This document shows, piece after piece, positions 1 through 12,378 of a stretch of 64,000 bases of DNA. Origin of the DNA: Cylicocyclus nassatus. Lineage: Eukaryota > Nematoda > Chromadorea > Rhabditida > Strongylidae. The notes beneath the pieces are model-generated. The model had not been told where the DNA came from, did no database searches, and saw only the letters and a program-made list of their open reading frames with translations. Numbering within the stretch: position 1 is the first letter of the stretch; each line of letters begins with the position of its first letter. The DNA is taken from NCBI GenBank assembly GCA_958299035.1, contig CATQJL010000316.1, positions 22,793,676 to 22,857,675 on the forward strand, given 5' to 3'. A program made the position numbers and the translations under genes.

Positions 1-1471
1 TTTTCATCCTTTGTTTAGGCTAACAATCTGTTTATACTAGTTGTTAACAACCTCTTTATACTAGTTTATACTACTTATTTGAAGTTTGACCACGAAACTT
101 GCGCAAGAACACAGCAGTTTCCTAGAATTATGCGATTTTAGGGGAAAAGGTCATGAAAAACCATGTCTAACGGTACAAGAAGCATTATCCAAGGTAGCAT
201 TTAGGTTGCATAGATACGAACGATTTGCCGCCCTACTGGTTAGGCGAATCACTGTAACGCCGCGTCGTCGTCCACAATTCTTAGCTGCTACCCACAAGTC
301 GAGCACCCCCCCCCCCTCCAAAAATTGGACTAGTGTTCATAAATTAAATTTGTTTTTGTACTCTGCTAATTAGAGACTGCAGCAGAACAAAAAGGAAGCG
401 CTTAAGCCTGACTATTTTGCATCGCTGTGCCTTGCATCGTTGATTTGGGTGCTTTTATTGCCAAAATCACAAACTCGTATTTGGTCTCCTTTAATCAGAA
501 TTTCGATCCTCGCACCCATCGCCAAATCTATGCAGAGGATAGTATAATTGAATATAATAATTGCTTTTTGAAGAGATTCAATGAGAATAAATAATTGCTT
601 TGAGGATGATTTCAAAAAAACTGAAAATTTTGTTAATAACAAGTACTGGCAACAGCAGTACTGGCTATAACAACTAAAGTGGCTTTTCGAATGAGCAGTA
701 AAAAATGGGCACATAGTCCTGGATGAAAATCAAAATCATCTTTACTGTCTCTTCAGCGCTCAAATAGAGCAGTGATGAGCGAATATACTATACAAGAAGC
801 ATTCATTGCGCAAACCAATCTGATACGCAAAAAATGACCAATTCAGAGGTTTTTCATGATTTGGTCTAGTTGGGCGAATGATTTTTTGGCCCAAAACTTT
901 CATAACTTGGCGTCCAGAGTAGCACAGAGGCTGATTTTCACAGAATTTTATAGAGCTTATCGAGAAAGACCACTCCGACCGAAAACAATTTCTTTGCAAG
1001 TGAGAAATAAGCGTTGCAAGTTACCTAAAAACAATGTCGAACTTTGAGAACTTATTCCACCATCTAAAAAAACTTTTTCCATATTGTTTGGGAACGTATA
1101 CGAAAATATTTCCCAGAACCAGCGCTTTCAAAATCTCACCACAAAAGCTTAGGTATTTATCTGCAGCTGGTTGCAAAAAGGCCATAGTTCTTTGAGTTCT
1201 CCACGTAATCTACAGTAACGAAGAGCGGTCGATTTTTCTATATTGTACGTCTAATTAAAAAAAAAATACAAAATGGTACATTATTGATGAAATCAGAGCA
1301 AGAGAGATATTTTAATGTCAAATGAAACAGTAGAAACATTTCTTTTAGAATGTCTATTACATATCCGAAGCCATTCATGCACAAGCGCAGCTTTTTTTAA
1401 ACTCAAGATACAGCAATTCCCATTACTTGTATGAATGTGCTCCTGTTTTCAATTTCTATCTCTGCCCTTAT
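1..1471. other. Unassigned AT-rich sequence
   Basis: I see no convincing gene here. A minus-strand frame at 412-714 contains a hydrophilic stretch near its C-terminus (ARIEILIKGDQIRVCDFG) but has no recognisable family or clear splice sites, so it is not called. A C10 homopolymer lies near 307. Confidence 0.5.
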
Positions 1472-1479
1472 CCTCCTTT

Positions 1480-1780
1480 CAGTGGCGGACTGAAGGGGGG
1501 TGGGGGGGGGGCGCGCCTCCCCCCCTCCCGAGAATGGGTCGCGAAATTTTTGAAACTTACCTATGTGGGTTATAAAAATGTGCAAACGACTTGTTCATTT
1601 TTGTAAAAAATTAAAATATTTTTCAAAATTTTTTAAAAATTCAAATTAGCCTTATAAAAAAATTTTTTTCGGGGGCTTGGAGACCTGCAAAAATTTTGAG
1701 AAGCGCTCCAAAAAATTTTTCGGAGTGCGTGGCTAACGCCACTCGCCCCCCCCCCCCGCGAAATCCTGCGATCGCCACTG
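1480..1780. mobile_element. hAT-type MITE
   Basis: A 301-bp element starts CAGTGGCGGACTG and ends GATCGCCACTG, so the ends are inverted repeats of the hAT type. It is flanked by an exact 8-bp duplication CCTCCTTT (1472-1479 and 1781-1788), the size made by hAT transposases. The interior is AT-rich with G and C homopolymer runs at both ends and no coding capacity, so it must be non-autonomous. A related piece lies at 45863-46142 and weaker relatives near 27.5 and 32.0 kb. Confidence 0.88.
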
Positions 1781-1788
1781 CCTCCTTT

Positions 1789-2434
1789 ATAGCATTATAT
1801 GTACTTCCATAATATTTTGTGCGAGTAGCTCAAAGCTCAGCAGCGGTCTCACTATATCGCAAGCAATACTACTTTTTAATAATTATTCCTACACATTTAT
1901 TGTAGTAACTCAAATCCGCGTTTTGCGAAGATTCAGTTGAAGACGATCATTTACCTGCGGTAGCTTAGCTTCCTTTTTCCCTTTTTCCCCGTCTCCTCCT
2001 TCATCGTCTTCTCCTTCTTCGTCACTGGACTCTTCACTTCCACAACATGACTAAATGCGACCATTTTTCGTTACCGATTAGAAAACAGTAGAAAGTTGAG
2101 ATAGTGATTTTTGATGTAATTGTAATATTGGGTTTTATACTTACTACCGCAGTTTGGTACTCATCGCTTGTTTCCTCATCGCTGCCAGACTGGAAGAAAG
2201 TATCTAGAGGCAACTATTACAGTTATATTTCAACATCAGAATTCTTTGTGTTGACTTGTGAATTTGCATATGTTCTTGAAGAAATTCTTTTGTATGCTAG
2301 AATCGCGAAGATTCGCATTATTTACAGCTATGTATGAGATATGTGTCATCATCGTTATCATTTTTCAAAACAAAATACTTCTTTGTCAACCCAAAAACTG
2401 AAGGCAGCTTTCAACTTCAAATCTGTTAGCATTA
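1789..2434. other. Unassigned sequence between MITE and foldback
   Basis: No gene recognised. A 77-codon plus-strand frame at 2104-2337 is hydrophobic, without known motifs, and ends without a good splice donor. A pyrimidine-rich tract lies around 1970-2040. Confidence 0.45.
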
Positions 2435-2436
2435 TA

Positions 2437-3119
2437 CACGGTGTCTCAAAAAAATGTTAACACTGTTTGATCGTTAATAACTCCCTTGCTTTCAAGTCTT
2501 TCGCCGAGCGCTAGGTACCATTCTGTAGAGCGAGGATAAACTTAAATTTGCGGTATCGAGCGAATCATCTAACGCTCCTCGTTACTGTAGAATTACGGTA
2601 GGAAATTCCAAAATGTGGAACCGTCATGAAATATGCCTTCTGACAAAAATATTTTTTCAAATAATCTGAAAAATTGTGTACTAGGGTTTTCGCGCACGCT
2701 GATTTTAACTACACAACTTTTTACGAGTGTTTTCAGCTTTTTTGACGGTGTGATCACATTTTTGGCACATGCTGGGAAATCAGTTATTACACTTTACCTA
2801 GGATAACTTTGAAAAGAAGTATCATAATGAAACTAAAATTTCATATCCGAAATCAGCGGCTTTCATTACCATAGTACAAAAGATTTTGGCTTGTTTGGCT
2901 CTGTTTCAAAGAAGAAAACTGGCTTTAATAGCTTAAAATCCTTGTCAAATTTCCTACCGTAATTCTACAGTAACGAGGAGAGTTAGATAATTCGCTCGAT
3001 ACTGCAAATCTAAGTTTATCCTCGCTCTACAAAATGGTACCTGAAGCACGGCGAAAGACTTGAAAGCAAGGGAGTTAATAACGATCAAACAGTGTTAACA
3101 TTTTTTTGGGGACACCCTG
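2437..3119. mobile_element. Tc1/mariner-like foldback element with long TIRs
   Basis: The ends CACGGTGTCTC and GGGGACACCCTG are inverted and lie between TA dinucleotides (2435-2436 and 3120-3121), the Tc1/mariner target. Each arm is about 175 bp: both contain the reading AACACTGTTTGATCGTTA on opposite strands and both carry the CTACCGTAATTCTACAGTAA segment at their inner edge. The central 330 bp has no open frame. A related but right-truncated copy starts at 7448. Confidence 0.82.
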
Positions 3120-3121
3120 TA

Positions 3122-4990
3122 TATTACTCACCGACTTCCATTCAAGAAAGCTGTCGTAGGCTTGAGAACTCTGAAATTAGATGTACATACTCATTACCTT
3201 TTTTAGTTTTGTATTTCTTCATTCAGTGGCAAGCATGGATGTTATGACTGCCTCAACGAACACTAGAGCATGATTAGTACCAAACTCCAAAACCGCTCAA
3301 AATTGGCTTTTGTCTTCGAAATTTCAGATCAGAGACCGGTCCAATAATCAATTGATGTAATTCAAAATTCAAAAGAGCCATTGTGTTGTTGATGCTTTCA
3401 GATATTTCTAAGTATTACTCTACGAAGAAATGGGGTTAATATAAGTTGTATCATATAGCTAAACGCTGTGGAATTGTCATGTTGCTAGCCTTGTTCTCAC
3501 CTCCTGTGAATCCGTTCCCTCAACCTTTTCTCGCGCTTAATCAAAAAGTTTTTTTAGACGAAACGTAAGAGAATAAACTTACAAGTGTGATCAGAGGAAG
3601 CAGCCGTTAGTGTCTTCAGTACCCAGGATGAACAACATGGGTATGACACACCCACTATTCCAAGAAGAACCAGGAGTTTCAACATCTCAATAAAAGATGT
3701 GAATCTGATTTTGCTGGCCTCCGACAACTTTTATACTGCAAATAAAGTTCCCCCACAGAGTGGATAAATCTTGGATTTGACATTGACCTATTCATTTGCG
3801 TAATATGTATTCTAACGGTTATGTCAATTAACAGACTGCAATACAATTTTGAAATCGTCTCTCCCATTTTTCGCTTCTGTATGCTCGATTCGAGAGGGAC
3901 CGAAGCATCAGAACTTCTAGGTGACATCATAAGATAAATTACTAGGCTGGTGCAAAAATAGTGCTCTGCAAAGTTTGGCTTGGACGAGCTACAACGACAC
4001 CAAAGCCCCCATGTAGATAATGAACATCAAAAGCAGTGAACCTCGCAATGCGCTCTATCTTGTTTTGATTGCAAATGTAAGAAGACCATACATGGAACTG
4101 CAAAATCCTTCTCATTCTAAAACTTTCTTTTGAAAGAACATGATTTCCTCCAAATTTTGTTTGTGGAATTAGTAATTAGCTTGTTTTAGCTAGTAGTACA
4201 AGTGCGAATAGAGAGGATTACAAAGAAGCACGTGAAAGTACAGAATAAAAATCCATTAGTTTTATTCGAACTTATATTTAGTAGGCTCAAAAGTCCCAAA
4301 TCTTGAAAGTTCCTTTTTATGCAGTATTGGAGAACTTTTACGCAAAGAATTAAAAGATGTCATTCTCACTGAAAACTAAGCGAAGCTTGACGACTGTCTC
4401 CTTCAAAAAAATTATATGTCCCATAGAACGCCTCCGCCGACTGTCCGTTTTAAGAGTAACGATTTCTTAGCCCAATTTTCGCAAAATACGGTTGAACGTG
4501 TTTACAAAAAGTTGGAAATCACATAATGGCTATGTTCTTGAAAGAATGCTTCATTTGCGTTTGACTGGTGAACATGATATAGTGGAAAACCTCACACGAT
4601 GAAGCCGGAAGCCTGCTCATCATCACTAGAGAAGTCATAAAAAAAGCTTTTGGACCTACACAAAGCCTACTTCAAAAAAGAAACTTTGACGGTTTTGTCG
4701 GGAAAAGGGCATAGAATAATGCGCATCAACTTTGTTCTTCTTTCTTGGCCAGTCTCCTTCCGTGGAAACCTTGAATTCGCAAACCGCTGAGAAAACTCTT
4801 ATCGATCTAACAGTTATGACAATCATCAAAATGCAGGCAGAACTTTTCACCCTTAAGACTGTAGATAAATAGGATCTGTGAAACATGTGAAAACTGTTAC
4901 GACTAGATTCCTCAATGACCTACAAGAAAAAGATTTCTTCAGACAGGCAGGTTCCATAGAATTGAATTTCTGCAATTTCTGCAACATATT
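3122..4990. other. Unassigned; mariner-like end near 3946
   Basis: No gene recognised. Around 3890-4000 the sequence is similar to 15655-15765, including a mariner-like start (TAGGCTGGTGCAAAAA here, TAGGTTGGCGCAAAAA there) followed by a shared segment reading GCTTGGACGA. The rest has only short open frames on both strands. Confidence 0.45.
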
Positions 4991-5061
4991 CGCATGGATT
5001 CATGGCGCGACATGCGTGGGTCCTCTCGCGAAACTGATGTGTCGCGCCATGAATCCATGCG
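4991..5061. repeat. Perfect 22-bp inverted repeat (hairpin)
   Basis: Arms 4991-5012 and 5040-5061 are exact reverse complements (each contains ATGGATTCATGGCGCGAC or its complement), separated by a 27-bp loop. GC content is far above the surroundings. The right arm doubles as the beginning of a dispersed repeat whose second copy lies near 6396. No coding sense is apparent. Confidence 0.85.
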
Positions 5062-5215
5062 GATACGATCTCGGAATCCAGTTTGGAGGCGAATATCAAC
5101 TGTGAGTTCATCATCTGAGCTGCCGGTTGGGCATGTCTTAGTTAGGGCCCAAAACTATTTCCACATCAGAACCCCGTATGTCCAGATTTGCCTGCACGTT
5201 GCCTTCAAACCTTTT
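5045..5215 (+). repeat. Dispersed repeat, copy 1
   Basis: This stretch shares a common order of blocks with 6396-6575: CGCCATGAATCCATGCG, then a TCCAGTTT block, GAGCTGCCG, CTTAGTTAGGGCC, and a final CAGATYTGCCTG block. A short related piece (CGCTTGGGTAGTGCCTTAGG) occurs at about 59038. Family unknown; probably an old non-autonomous element. Confidence 0.6.
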
Positions 5216-6395
5216 AGAGCCTGGAATATTATATGAACAACAAATTTTTGAAATCACTAATTGTAACACTTCGAACTATAGAGGCGAGAAGTTGCTCGTA
5301 AAAATATCATGCAAGAAGGCATCGTAGTTATATCATGCCATGCTCTCAATTAGCGTCAGTCTTTTCATGCTGGCATAGGTATATCTCTTTAAAGAAGACC
5401 TAAGATGAATACCAAAATATTACGTTTAGAATAGTACCTTGAATTACTTCAAGATAATTTACATAACAGTAGGATTCATTGATCTTATCAATGTAGCTGA
5501 AGGGCACGGGAAAATGTGTGGAACAAACTCAATTTTCTTTTCTGAGCGACTTTGCCGAAAAGCGCAAGCGTGCAAAAGCGCCAGAGAGCGCCATAAGGCC
5601 TCCGCGCACACATCCTTTCGCATCTAAATCAAAATTCGCAGGCATGTTCCGGAAAGGTCATGTTTATTATTTCAAAATTGAGTTTTGACCATGCTCTGTA
5701 TCAGAATGTGCATGACCATTATTGTACTCACTTGAAATCTTTACGACTAAACAGCTTTAAATCCTCTGTTGCGGAAATATGAAAGTTTTACAACTGTTTC
5801 TGAAAGTCATTGTGAGTTTCGAATCTCGAGAGACAACAGCTTTACATTTTAGTGCCAGTAACTAGTTTAGTTGCTAGAAATATGTTTATTGAATGCCTCA
5901 AGCCAAGATGCATTTGGAACGAAAGCTCTTTCTCTCGCTCGTTTTCTACGCATTTTCCCCTGTAGGGCCTTTTTTGGCTAAGGTTGGTGGTTGTATTGAG
6001 CTACATTTGCTTTGAACTATTATTCAAGTAAATTTCATCTTTAACGTCTTGCACCGTCAATCGTACCCAAGAAAATGACCTTCCTGCTCAAAGATAATTG
6101 AACCAGACCTGTCACGGAATTTTTGTCTGGACATATAAGTATTTTTCTCTCACAATGTGGATATACAGTACACACGATACAATACTAGTGAAGAGCAGGG
6201 TTGGGCATGTCTGACCTAGAGGTCGTACTGGGGGTAAGATTGGGAGGGGGGGAGCTGTAATTAATAATCAAATTTGCTCAAAAGTTGATTGAATACTACG
6301 ATCGGGTAAGGGAAAGAAGAAAAGCGCTACACTGAACTATCACAACTCCACCTCCTTACAACCTAAAGGCAGTTTCGCGCTAGGATCCACGCTTT
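5216..6395. other. Unassigned sequence
   Basis: No gene or recognisable repeat. Short frames on both strands lack family motifs. A G-rich tract lies at about 6230-6252. Confidence 0.4.
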
Positions 6396-6575
6396 GCGCC
6401 ATGAATCCATGCGAAACACGGTCGCGGGGTCCAGTTTCAAGGGGAATATCTCAGCCATTACAGCACTACCTGAGCTGCCGCTTGGGCAGTGCCTTAGTTA
6501 GGGCCCCAAAAGTACTTTCCACGTAAAAGCCCCATAGGTCCAGATCTGCCTGGACGCTGCCTTTAGGGTCGCCAG
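6396..6575 (+). repeat. Dispersed repeat, copy 2
   Basis: Second copy of the repeat described at 5045-5215, sharing CGCCATGAATCCATGCG, GAGCTGCCG, CTTAGTTAGGGCCC and CAGATCTGCCTGGACG in the same order. Unlike copy 1 it lacks the inverted partner arm, so it does not form the 22-bp hairpin. Confidence 0.6.
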
Positions 6576-7447
6576 AGAAGCTTGCTGTTTAAAAAAGCTT
6601 CTTCGGAGACAAAGTTAATGGGGTCAAGCACAACCACTCAAAAGGTCAGGCTATAATATAGTCTAACGTAAGGTTAAGCTTTGTTAAAATTTCAAACGGA
6701 GTATGTAAAGCCTGAATTAGGTTATAGAATTGTGGTTGTGGAAGCCTTATTTGTAACTGTACGGTAAACATTGAGTCCCTGTCAGTTTAATGTAAACGAG
6801 TAGAAAGCTGTCATTTGGACCCTGGATTTCTTCAGCCTCTCTTCAGTTTGATTACATTACTTTTATCAAAGGAAGTGTTGGTTGTCGCTTTTATTTTCCT
6901 GAATGAAACATTGGTAAATAACTACTAGAGGCTAAATAGGCAGTAATTAGCCTACTAGTTACCTTTTTATCATACAATGGATTATCAAATTTTTTTTAAA
7001 GAACGTCACAATTGGAGAAAGTGAGAATATTTATTTTATTTTTTTTGCATAGATTATTACCATGAACAAATTGTGTGCTACCAATCCAGCGTAGAAATTC
7101 ACGTTCAGAACATTCATTACCATGGACTTCCATAGGTGCTGTCGCAATGTCTGTAGCAAAACTTTGCAAGACGTGGCCCAAGCTTTTCTATACAAAATTT
7201 CAGACACTGAAAAATTGCTAAATCAGTTATTCAATCAGAGTAACTTATTAGAAGTAATTTACCTTGTTCGAGTGGCTTTGTGCTCCTGCAAAATTACTTA
7301 GGGAACACTCACATACATGCATCAAAAGAAAGATGACGAGCGCTAAGTGGAAGAGCATAGTCGTAGATCTGTAATAGTATGTAATTTTTCGTTCAGATCC
7401 AATTCGGAAAATTGTATATAATATGCTAATTGTATATCATATCTATA

Positions 7448-7990
7448 CAGGGTGTCCGTAAAGTATGTATACACTGTTTGATCGTTAATATCTCTTTTCC
7501 CAAGAAGTCTTATGCCTTGCTTTAGGCACCATTTTTTAGAGCTGGCTTCAACTTAGATTTGCATTATAGAAGGAATCACCCATCCCTCTTCATTACTGTA
7601 GAATTACGGTAGAAACTTAAAACATATGGTGTCAATGTGGAAAAAGCTGCCGTTTCAAAATTTTTCAAAGAAAAGTGAAAACTTGTGCAATAGGGTTTTT
7701 ATGGACGCTGAGTTCAATACTCAACTAAACACAAGATTGCGAGGCTTTCTGAACGGTGTAACCCACTTTTTAGGAACATTGAAAAAATGGCCGCTACCTC
7801 TTACCTGGAATAACTTTTCAATGAAGCATCATAATAAGTTGGGAGCTTTACAGTTAGAATCAGCAACTCTAATTAGCCTAGTATAAAAGTTTTCAGGCTG
7901 TTTTGTTCCCTTTCTGAGGCAAAATATGGCCTTTCATGGCTCAAAACCCTCTTTGAAGTTACCACCGTAATCCTACAGTGATGATTAATC
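7448..7990. mobile_element. Right-truncated Tc1/mariner-like foldback
   Basis: It begins CAGGGTGTCC directly after a TA (7446-7447) and shares with the element at 2437 the order ACACTGTTTGATCGTTAAT, a GCACCATTTT-like block, then CTGTAGAATTACGGTAG. A weak inverted match to the inner arm (CCGTAATCCTACAGTGATG) occurs near 7963, but the outer right end is missing. The 86-codon plus-strand frame inside it is not matched in the 2437 copy and is not called. Confidence 0.65.
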
Positions 7991-9943
7991 AACACATAGT
8001 TCTAAGACAATTTGAAAGTTTGGGCCCAAACCTCAAGATGAACATTGATTGCGGTTGTTTGAGTAAGTGTGTGTTCTTTTTTTGTTTTCTTTTGTAAGGA
8101 ACGCCAAGATATTAGATAAATAAATAAATAGTGCTAAAAGGAGCCGATTATTCTTTATTTTTTCAATAATCACTTTATTTTTAATACGAGTTACGCCTTC
8201 GAAACGCTGCGATTTAGCAAAATTACAAATGTTCTCAGATGGCAAATAAGAGTAAAGAATAGCAAATTACTGAAAGCAACCCTCTTTTGTACCGTTTTTT
8301 CACCCATCAAATTGTGTACTTTTCGGCCATTGACTGCCTTTTGACAGGGCAAGGCTTGAGTGAATGCGCGCTCATACACAAATAGACCATTGAAGCACTG
8401 TTGTGATGGAATTAAATACTATACTAATAAAACACAATGAATTTCATCTTAAATCGATTTCCTTCTACATTTTCTGCGTACATCGGGTCCACGCGCTACA
8501 ATTGCTTTATCGCGTTTGAAGAAGTTGTTGCCTGCTTGTTTCTGTTAGCCGTTGATTCGTTGTCAAGAAAGGGTTCTAGTTTTGCTGTGCTTAGAAACAA
8601 GACAACGCCCTGGACCTGAGGTGGAAATACGAACAGAGCAGATTTCTCATTTTTAGAAAAGGCTTGGATCCTACAAACAAGATCATACAGCCCCTTCCAG
8701 AAGTTCTCAACTCAAAAGCCAAGAAGACGATAATTTCAATCCTGTGCAGGATGCATCTAACTGAATTAATGAATTGATGCAGAATTCATGCAGATCCTAG
8801 CTGCTTTGCTTTCTGTATTATTTTGATAAGACCATTTCTGTGTCAGATAGCTATACCATCTTTGAAAAAATCCTTGGCAGTTAAAAGTTTACTTGCCACA
8901 TAGATAGCAAATATGGGTCGGACAAATGAGATTTAATGGCTTCTAAAAAATTTCTGTTCTTCTAAAGACTGAGTTCCTTCTAGATAGGAAATTTTTTCTA
9001 AGGACTTTCATAAAAAGCACAGTTTTTTCTTCTACATTTTTTTACTCTTAATGAGTGTATTTCTTCCTGCATTCAACCAAGGGACAGCCGTCAATGAATA
9101 GTTAGGGGTCACTCTCTTTATAGAGCAATATCCACGAGAAAGCGATTCGGCCATTTTCTAGCCTAAGCATTAACTGAAGTACTCAGCTTTAAAATCTTTC
9201 AATTTTTAGTTTCCACACAACACTTTCATAATCTCTAGCGCTGCTTAAGTTTGAAATTTGTCTTCTTATTCAAAGAATGCTGACGACTAACGAATATTAC
9301 TCGTGTTTATAACTTCGAATTTTGAACTCTTACTTGCATTAGGTGATCAAAATTACCCGAGATTCTCCAACACTCGGATTTCTTTGCAAATGTTCGGAAA
9401 CCTAACGCTACAAAGAGCAATGTGTATATGAAAAAGTCGAATTGGAAGTAGTCGAACTACGAAACTTTCGAAAAGTGGTCCACATGAACAAAAAGTTTGA
9501 GATGCTTGTCAAGAAGTGCGATTTTTATTGCAAGATGACACTGAATAGCACATGATAAGTGTTTCATAACTTTCTAAAAATATTTTAAATTTAGAAAAAT
9601 TATAGGAGATAGCTGCATACGTTGTTCATCAGTACATAATCTTGATACCTTGGAATCAGTTCAAAACACTAATTTTGAAGGTCAAAAACCCATGAAAATG
9701 CAGTTAAGAACAGATTCGTAAATATTTTGGTCCGTTTTCCAGCAAAAGCCACCAAACTCACCTAGTCGTAACCTCAGACTAGTAAGCCAGCACTTTATCT
9801 GGTACCTTTCAAGGACTCGCATAGCACTGAACTGGAGCTTTAGTTTGGTGACAGCCGAAGAAAACGCGCCTCTTGATCATCTAACTTTTGCACTGTCGAA
9901 TGATTATTCAAGCCACATCAGTTGAAAGAAAAATACAAAGAGA

Positions 9944-9985
9944 CAATGGTTATAGTAAAAACGGTAAAAAAATTTTGAGACACCC
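9944..9985. mobile_element. Right end of a mariner-like element (remnant)
   Basis: The segment ending GAGACACCC before TA matches the right terminus of the complete element at 19385-19890. Its left terminus is not recognisable in this copy of the duplication, and the intervening 9500-9880 has diverged or been replaced. Confidence 0.5.
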
Positions 9986-10374
9986 TAATAAAAGCAGATT
10001 CTTATTTACAATATACTAAGACATTAATAATTCATATGTGATGCATTTTTCCTGTTGTGTTGATTATAAAAAATGATGTGCGTCTGATGCAAAGTGATTG
10101 ACACGATTAGAAGTGATAAATAATTATTTTTTTGTATCATAGAAACGTAGTAAAGTTTTTTTGAAACATAGCAGCGCCTTATGAAGCACCCTATCCAACA
10201 CCGTCATCATACCTTACAAGGGAAGGATGATCGGTCGAAGAGGCCATTTGGAATGAGCTGTATATTAGGAAACCGTCCTCGGTAAGGCAAACTCAAAATT
10301 TTCGCTAGGTTCCGAGCGGTGTGGGGGACTTACAAAGCCATTTTTCTCCGGCGCAGCCGGGGCACTCAGTGATG

Positions 10375-10465
10375 AGCGAGGCGCTAAAACAAAGCAGCAG
10401 TGGCACAGTGGCAAGACGGAGGACCACGAGGCAGATGGTCGAGGGTTCGAATGCTGTTGTTGCTG
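10375..10465 (+). repeat. tRNA-like sequence, possible SINE head
   Basis: TGGCACAGTGG resembles a pol III A box and GGGTTCGAATGC, about 45 bp downstream, resembles a B box. The arms do not fold into a complete cloverleaf: the T-arm stem is unpaired and there is no plausible acceptor stem, so it is not called as a tRNA gene. A T8 run follows. It may be a tRNA-derived SINE head or a pseudogene. No target duplication was identified. Confidence 0.35.
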
Positions 10466-11556
10466 TTTTTTTTGCAGTTCTGTAAAAAGTCTATCGGGTG
10501 ATAGTAAACGAAAAATACTCATTTCTAGGCAGTTGAAACAAGCTATTTAGTGCAAAAAAGTCACTATTCTACAATAAGCTGTAATCTTCAACAATATATA
10601 AATCTGTGGAGGTTATGATGTCACAACAATGGATTCAAATGATATACTAACATGTGTGCAATACAACCATAAAATGCTCAAGGCAGAAGAGCTTCTCGCA
10701 GCGCGCGCACTTGCAAAATTGCAATCGATTGCAATCAGCAGCTTCATTGCCTATCAAGGCAGGACCACGCAAGTAAAGGCAAGTACCAAGTATGCGCGTA
10801 TAGCAAAGAGCATATCTAACTCTTTTGACATAGCCTCTCTATATTTGTTACATTCAGAAAAATGAAAATGGAGTAAAATGAGAAGAAAGAGAAAGTGGTT
10901 CTACTCTTGGAGCAACCATCCATCAGAACTGATAACTCCATAATTCACCATCTACTATCGTTCTAGAAGAATTCTTTTCAGATGCCCGTTGTCTTCATGA
11001 TATCAGCTGTCCAAAGTCATTATGCTCTATATTGGCTCTGATTACCATCCACTCAGCGAAACATCTAGCCTCCCTCTACATCCGAAAATTTGCCTCTTGA
11101 AAAAAAAATCCTCCAAATAGAGATGCAAGTTCTCAAGATAACAAGATTTTATCCCCTCCCTCCCATCAATAAGCCTACTTTGTGGGCTATTACCCACCTT
11201 ATTATGTAACTGGTTTGGGTCTGGTTTTTTTTAAACACACTTGCACAAGGTCAGCTCAAAATGACTTGTCCGAAGTTTCTTTTTTTTTTCTCTTTCTTGG
11301 ATTGTCACATTTTGTAGAGTTTGGCGCTCTCCTCCAGCATGTCGGATGAGCGAGGCGGCCAGTATACTCGCTTTCCGAACATCCGGCATACTCCTACTGA
11401 ATTCCCAAGGTTGTTTTTGCTGGCAAGCGAGGAGGGCATGGGTACAAACTCCGTCGAATTATATTTCCTGGTAGTGTCTGCTTGGGCAAAACCTTAGTGC
11501 TTGTAATTTTTATTAATTTATAACTGGACCTGAATTGAATATGATTTTATTGTAAA
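10466..11556. other. Unassigned sequence
   Basis: No gene recognised. A plus-strand 78-codon frame at 10629-10865 lacks family features. A GC-richer patch at about 11320-11460 may be a repeat of unknown type. Confidence 0.4.
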
Positions 11557-12369
11557 CTAGCTGGCTTACCCGGCTCCGCCGTATCCGGACCAGACTTGGC
11601 ACACATACACTTCGGGCCCCGGCGGGTGTCACAGTCCACTTTTCGTTATCGATCGATGTCGATTTTACCGATTTTTATCGATTTTTTTGCAGAGTTCACC
11701 TACAGGGCTAGGAGTTGGCACAGGGGGGGAAGTGAGCATGGGGATTCCGAATACAATATTAGTTTTCAGAATTATCGATTACTTTTTTGATTTTATCGAT
11801 TTTTTGTAAATTTTGACATGCGAGGCTGGGATTTTGCACAGGGGGGTAATCGAGCATGCTGATTACGAACACAATATTAGTTTTCAGGATCGTCCATTAC
11901 TTTTATCGGTTTTATCGATTTTTGAAAATTTGAGCTAGGGGGCTGGAATTTGGCACAGGGGTGTAATCGAGCATGCTGATCACCCCCCTTGGGGATGATC
12001 AGCATGCTCGATTACCCCCTGTGCCAACTCCCAGCCCCCTAGCTCAAACTTTGCAAAAAAATCGATAAAATCGATAAAAGTAATCGATAATCCTGAAAAC
12101 CAATATTGTATTCGGAATCCCCATGCTCGATTACCCCCCTGTGCCAACTTCCGGCCCCGTAGGTGAACTCAGCAAAAAAATCGATAAAAATCGATAAAAT
12201 CGATATCGATCGATGACGAAAAGTAGCCTATGACACCCGCCGGGGCCCGAAGTGTAGTGTGCCAAGTTTGGTCCGGATCGGTTCAGGAATGGAATTTTCT
12301 ATTCGGAACATACGTACACACATACAGACAGACAGACATACAAACAAACATTCAGCTTTATATATAAGA
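11557..12369 (-). mobile_element. Non-autonomous Helitron, family 1, copy A
   Basis: On the minus strand the element starts TCTTATATATAAAGCTGAAT and ends GGTAAGCCAGCTAG, i.e. 5' TC and 3' CTAG, with flanking A and T as Helitrons leave. A CGGC-GGA-GCCG hairpin precedes the 3' end. The interior contains modules of about 120 bp (GGGGGTAATCGAGCATG then ATCGATTTTATCGATTTT), arranged in inverted halves around a centre near 11990. It codes for no Rep/helicase. Copies B (44784) and C (57541) are in the opposite orientation. Confidence 0.85.
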
Positions 12370-12378
12370 TATATATTA

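Larger units (their letters stand above)
7018..10215. repeat. Diverged duplication, copy 1 (partner 17408-20115)
   Basis: Several blocks recur in the same order and orientation in the partner. They include CTCCTGCAAAATTACT, GTGTACTTTTCGGCCATT, GCAAGGCTTGAGTGAATGCG, AATAAAACACAATGAAT, CTGCTTGTTTCTGTT, GATAAGACCATTTCTGTGTC, AAAAATGATGTGCGTCTGAT and ATGAAGCACCCTATCCA. Spacers differ by mobile insertions: a mariner-like element at 7448 is present only in this copy. Open frames are not conserved between the copies, so this looks like diverged non-coding DNA rather than a gene pair. Confidence 0.72.

Noticed and set aside
10375..10465. Functional tRNA gene
   Set aside because: A- and B-box words are present, but the acceptor and T stems do not pair.
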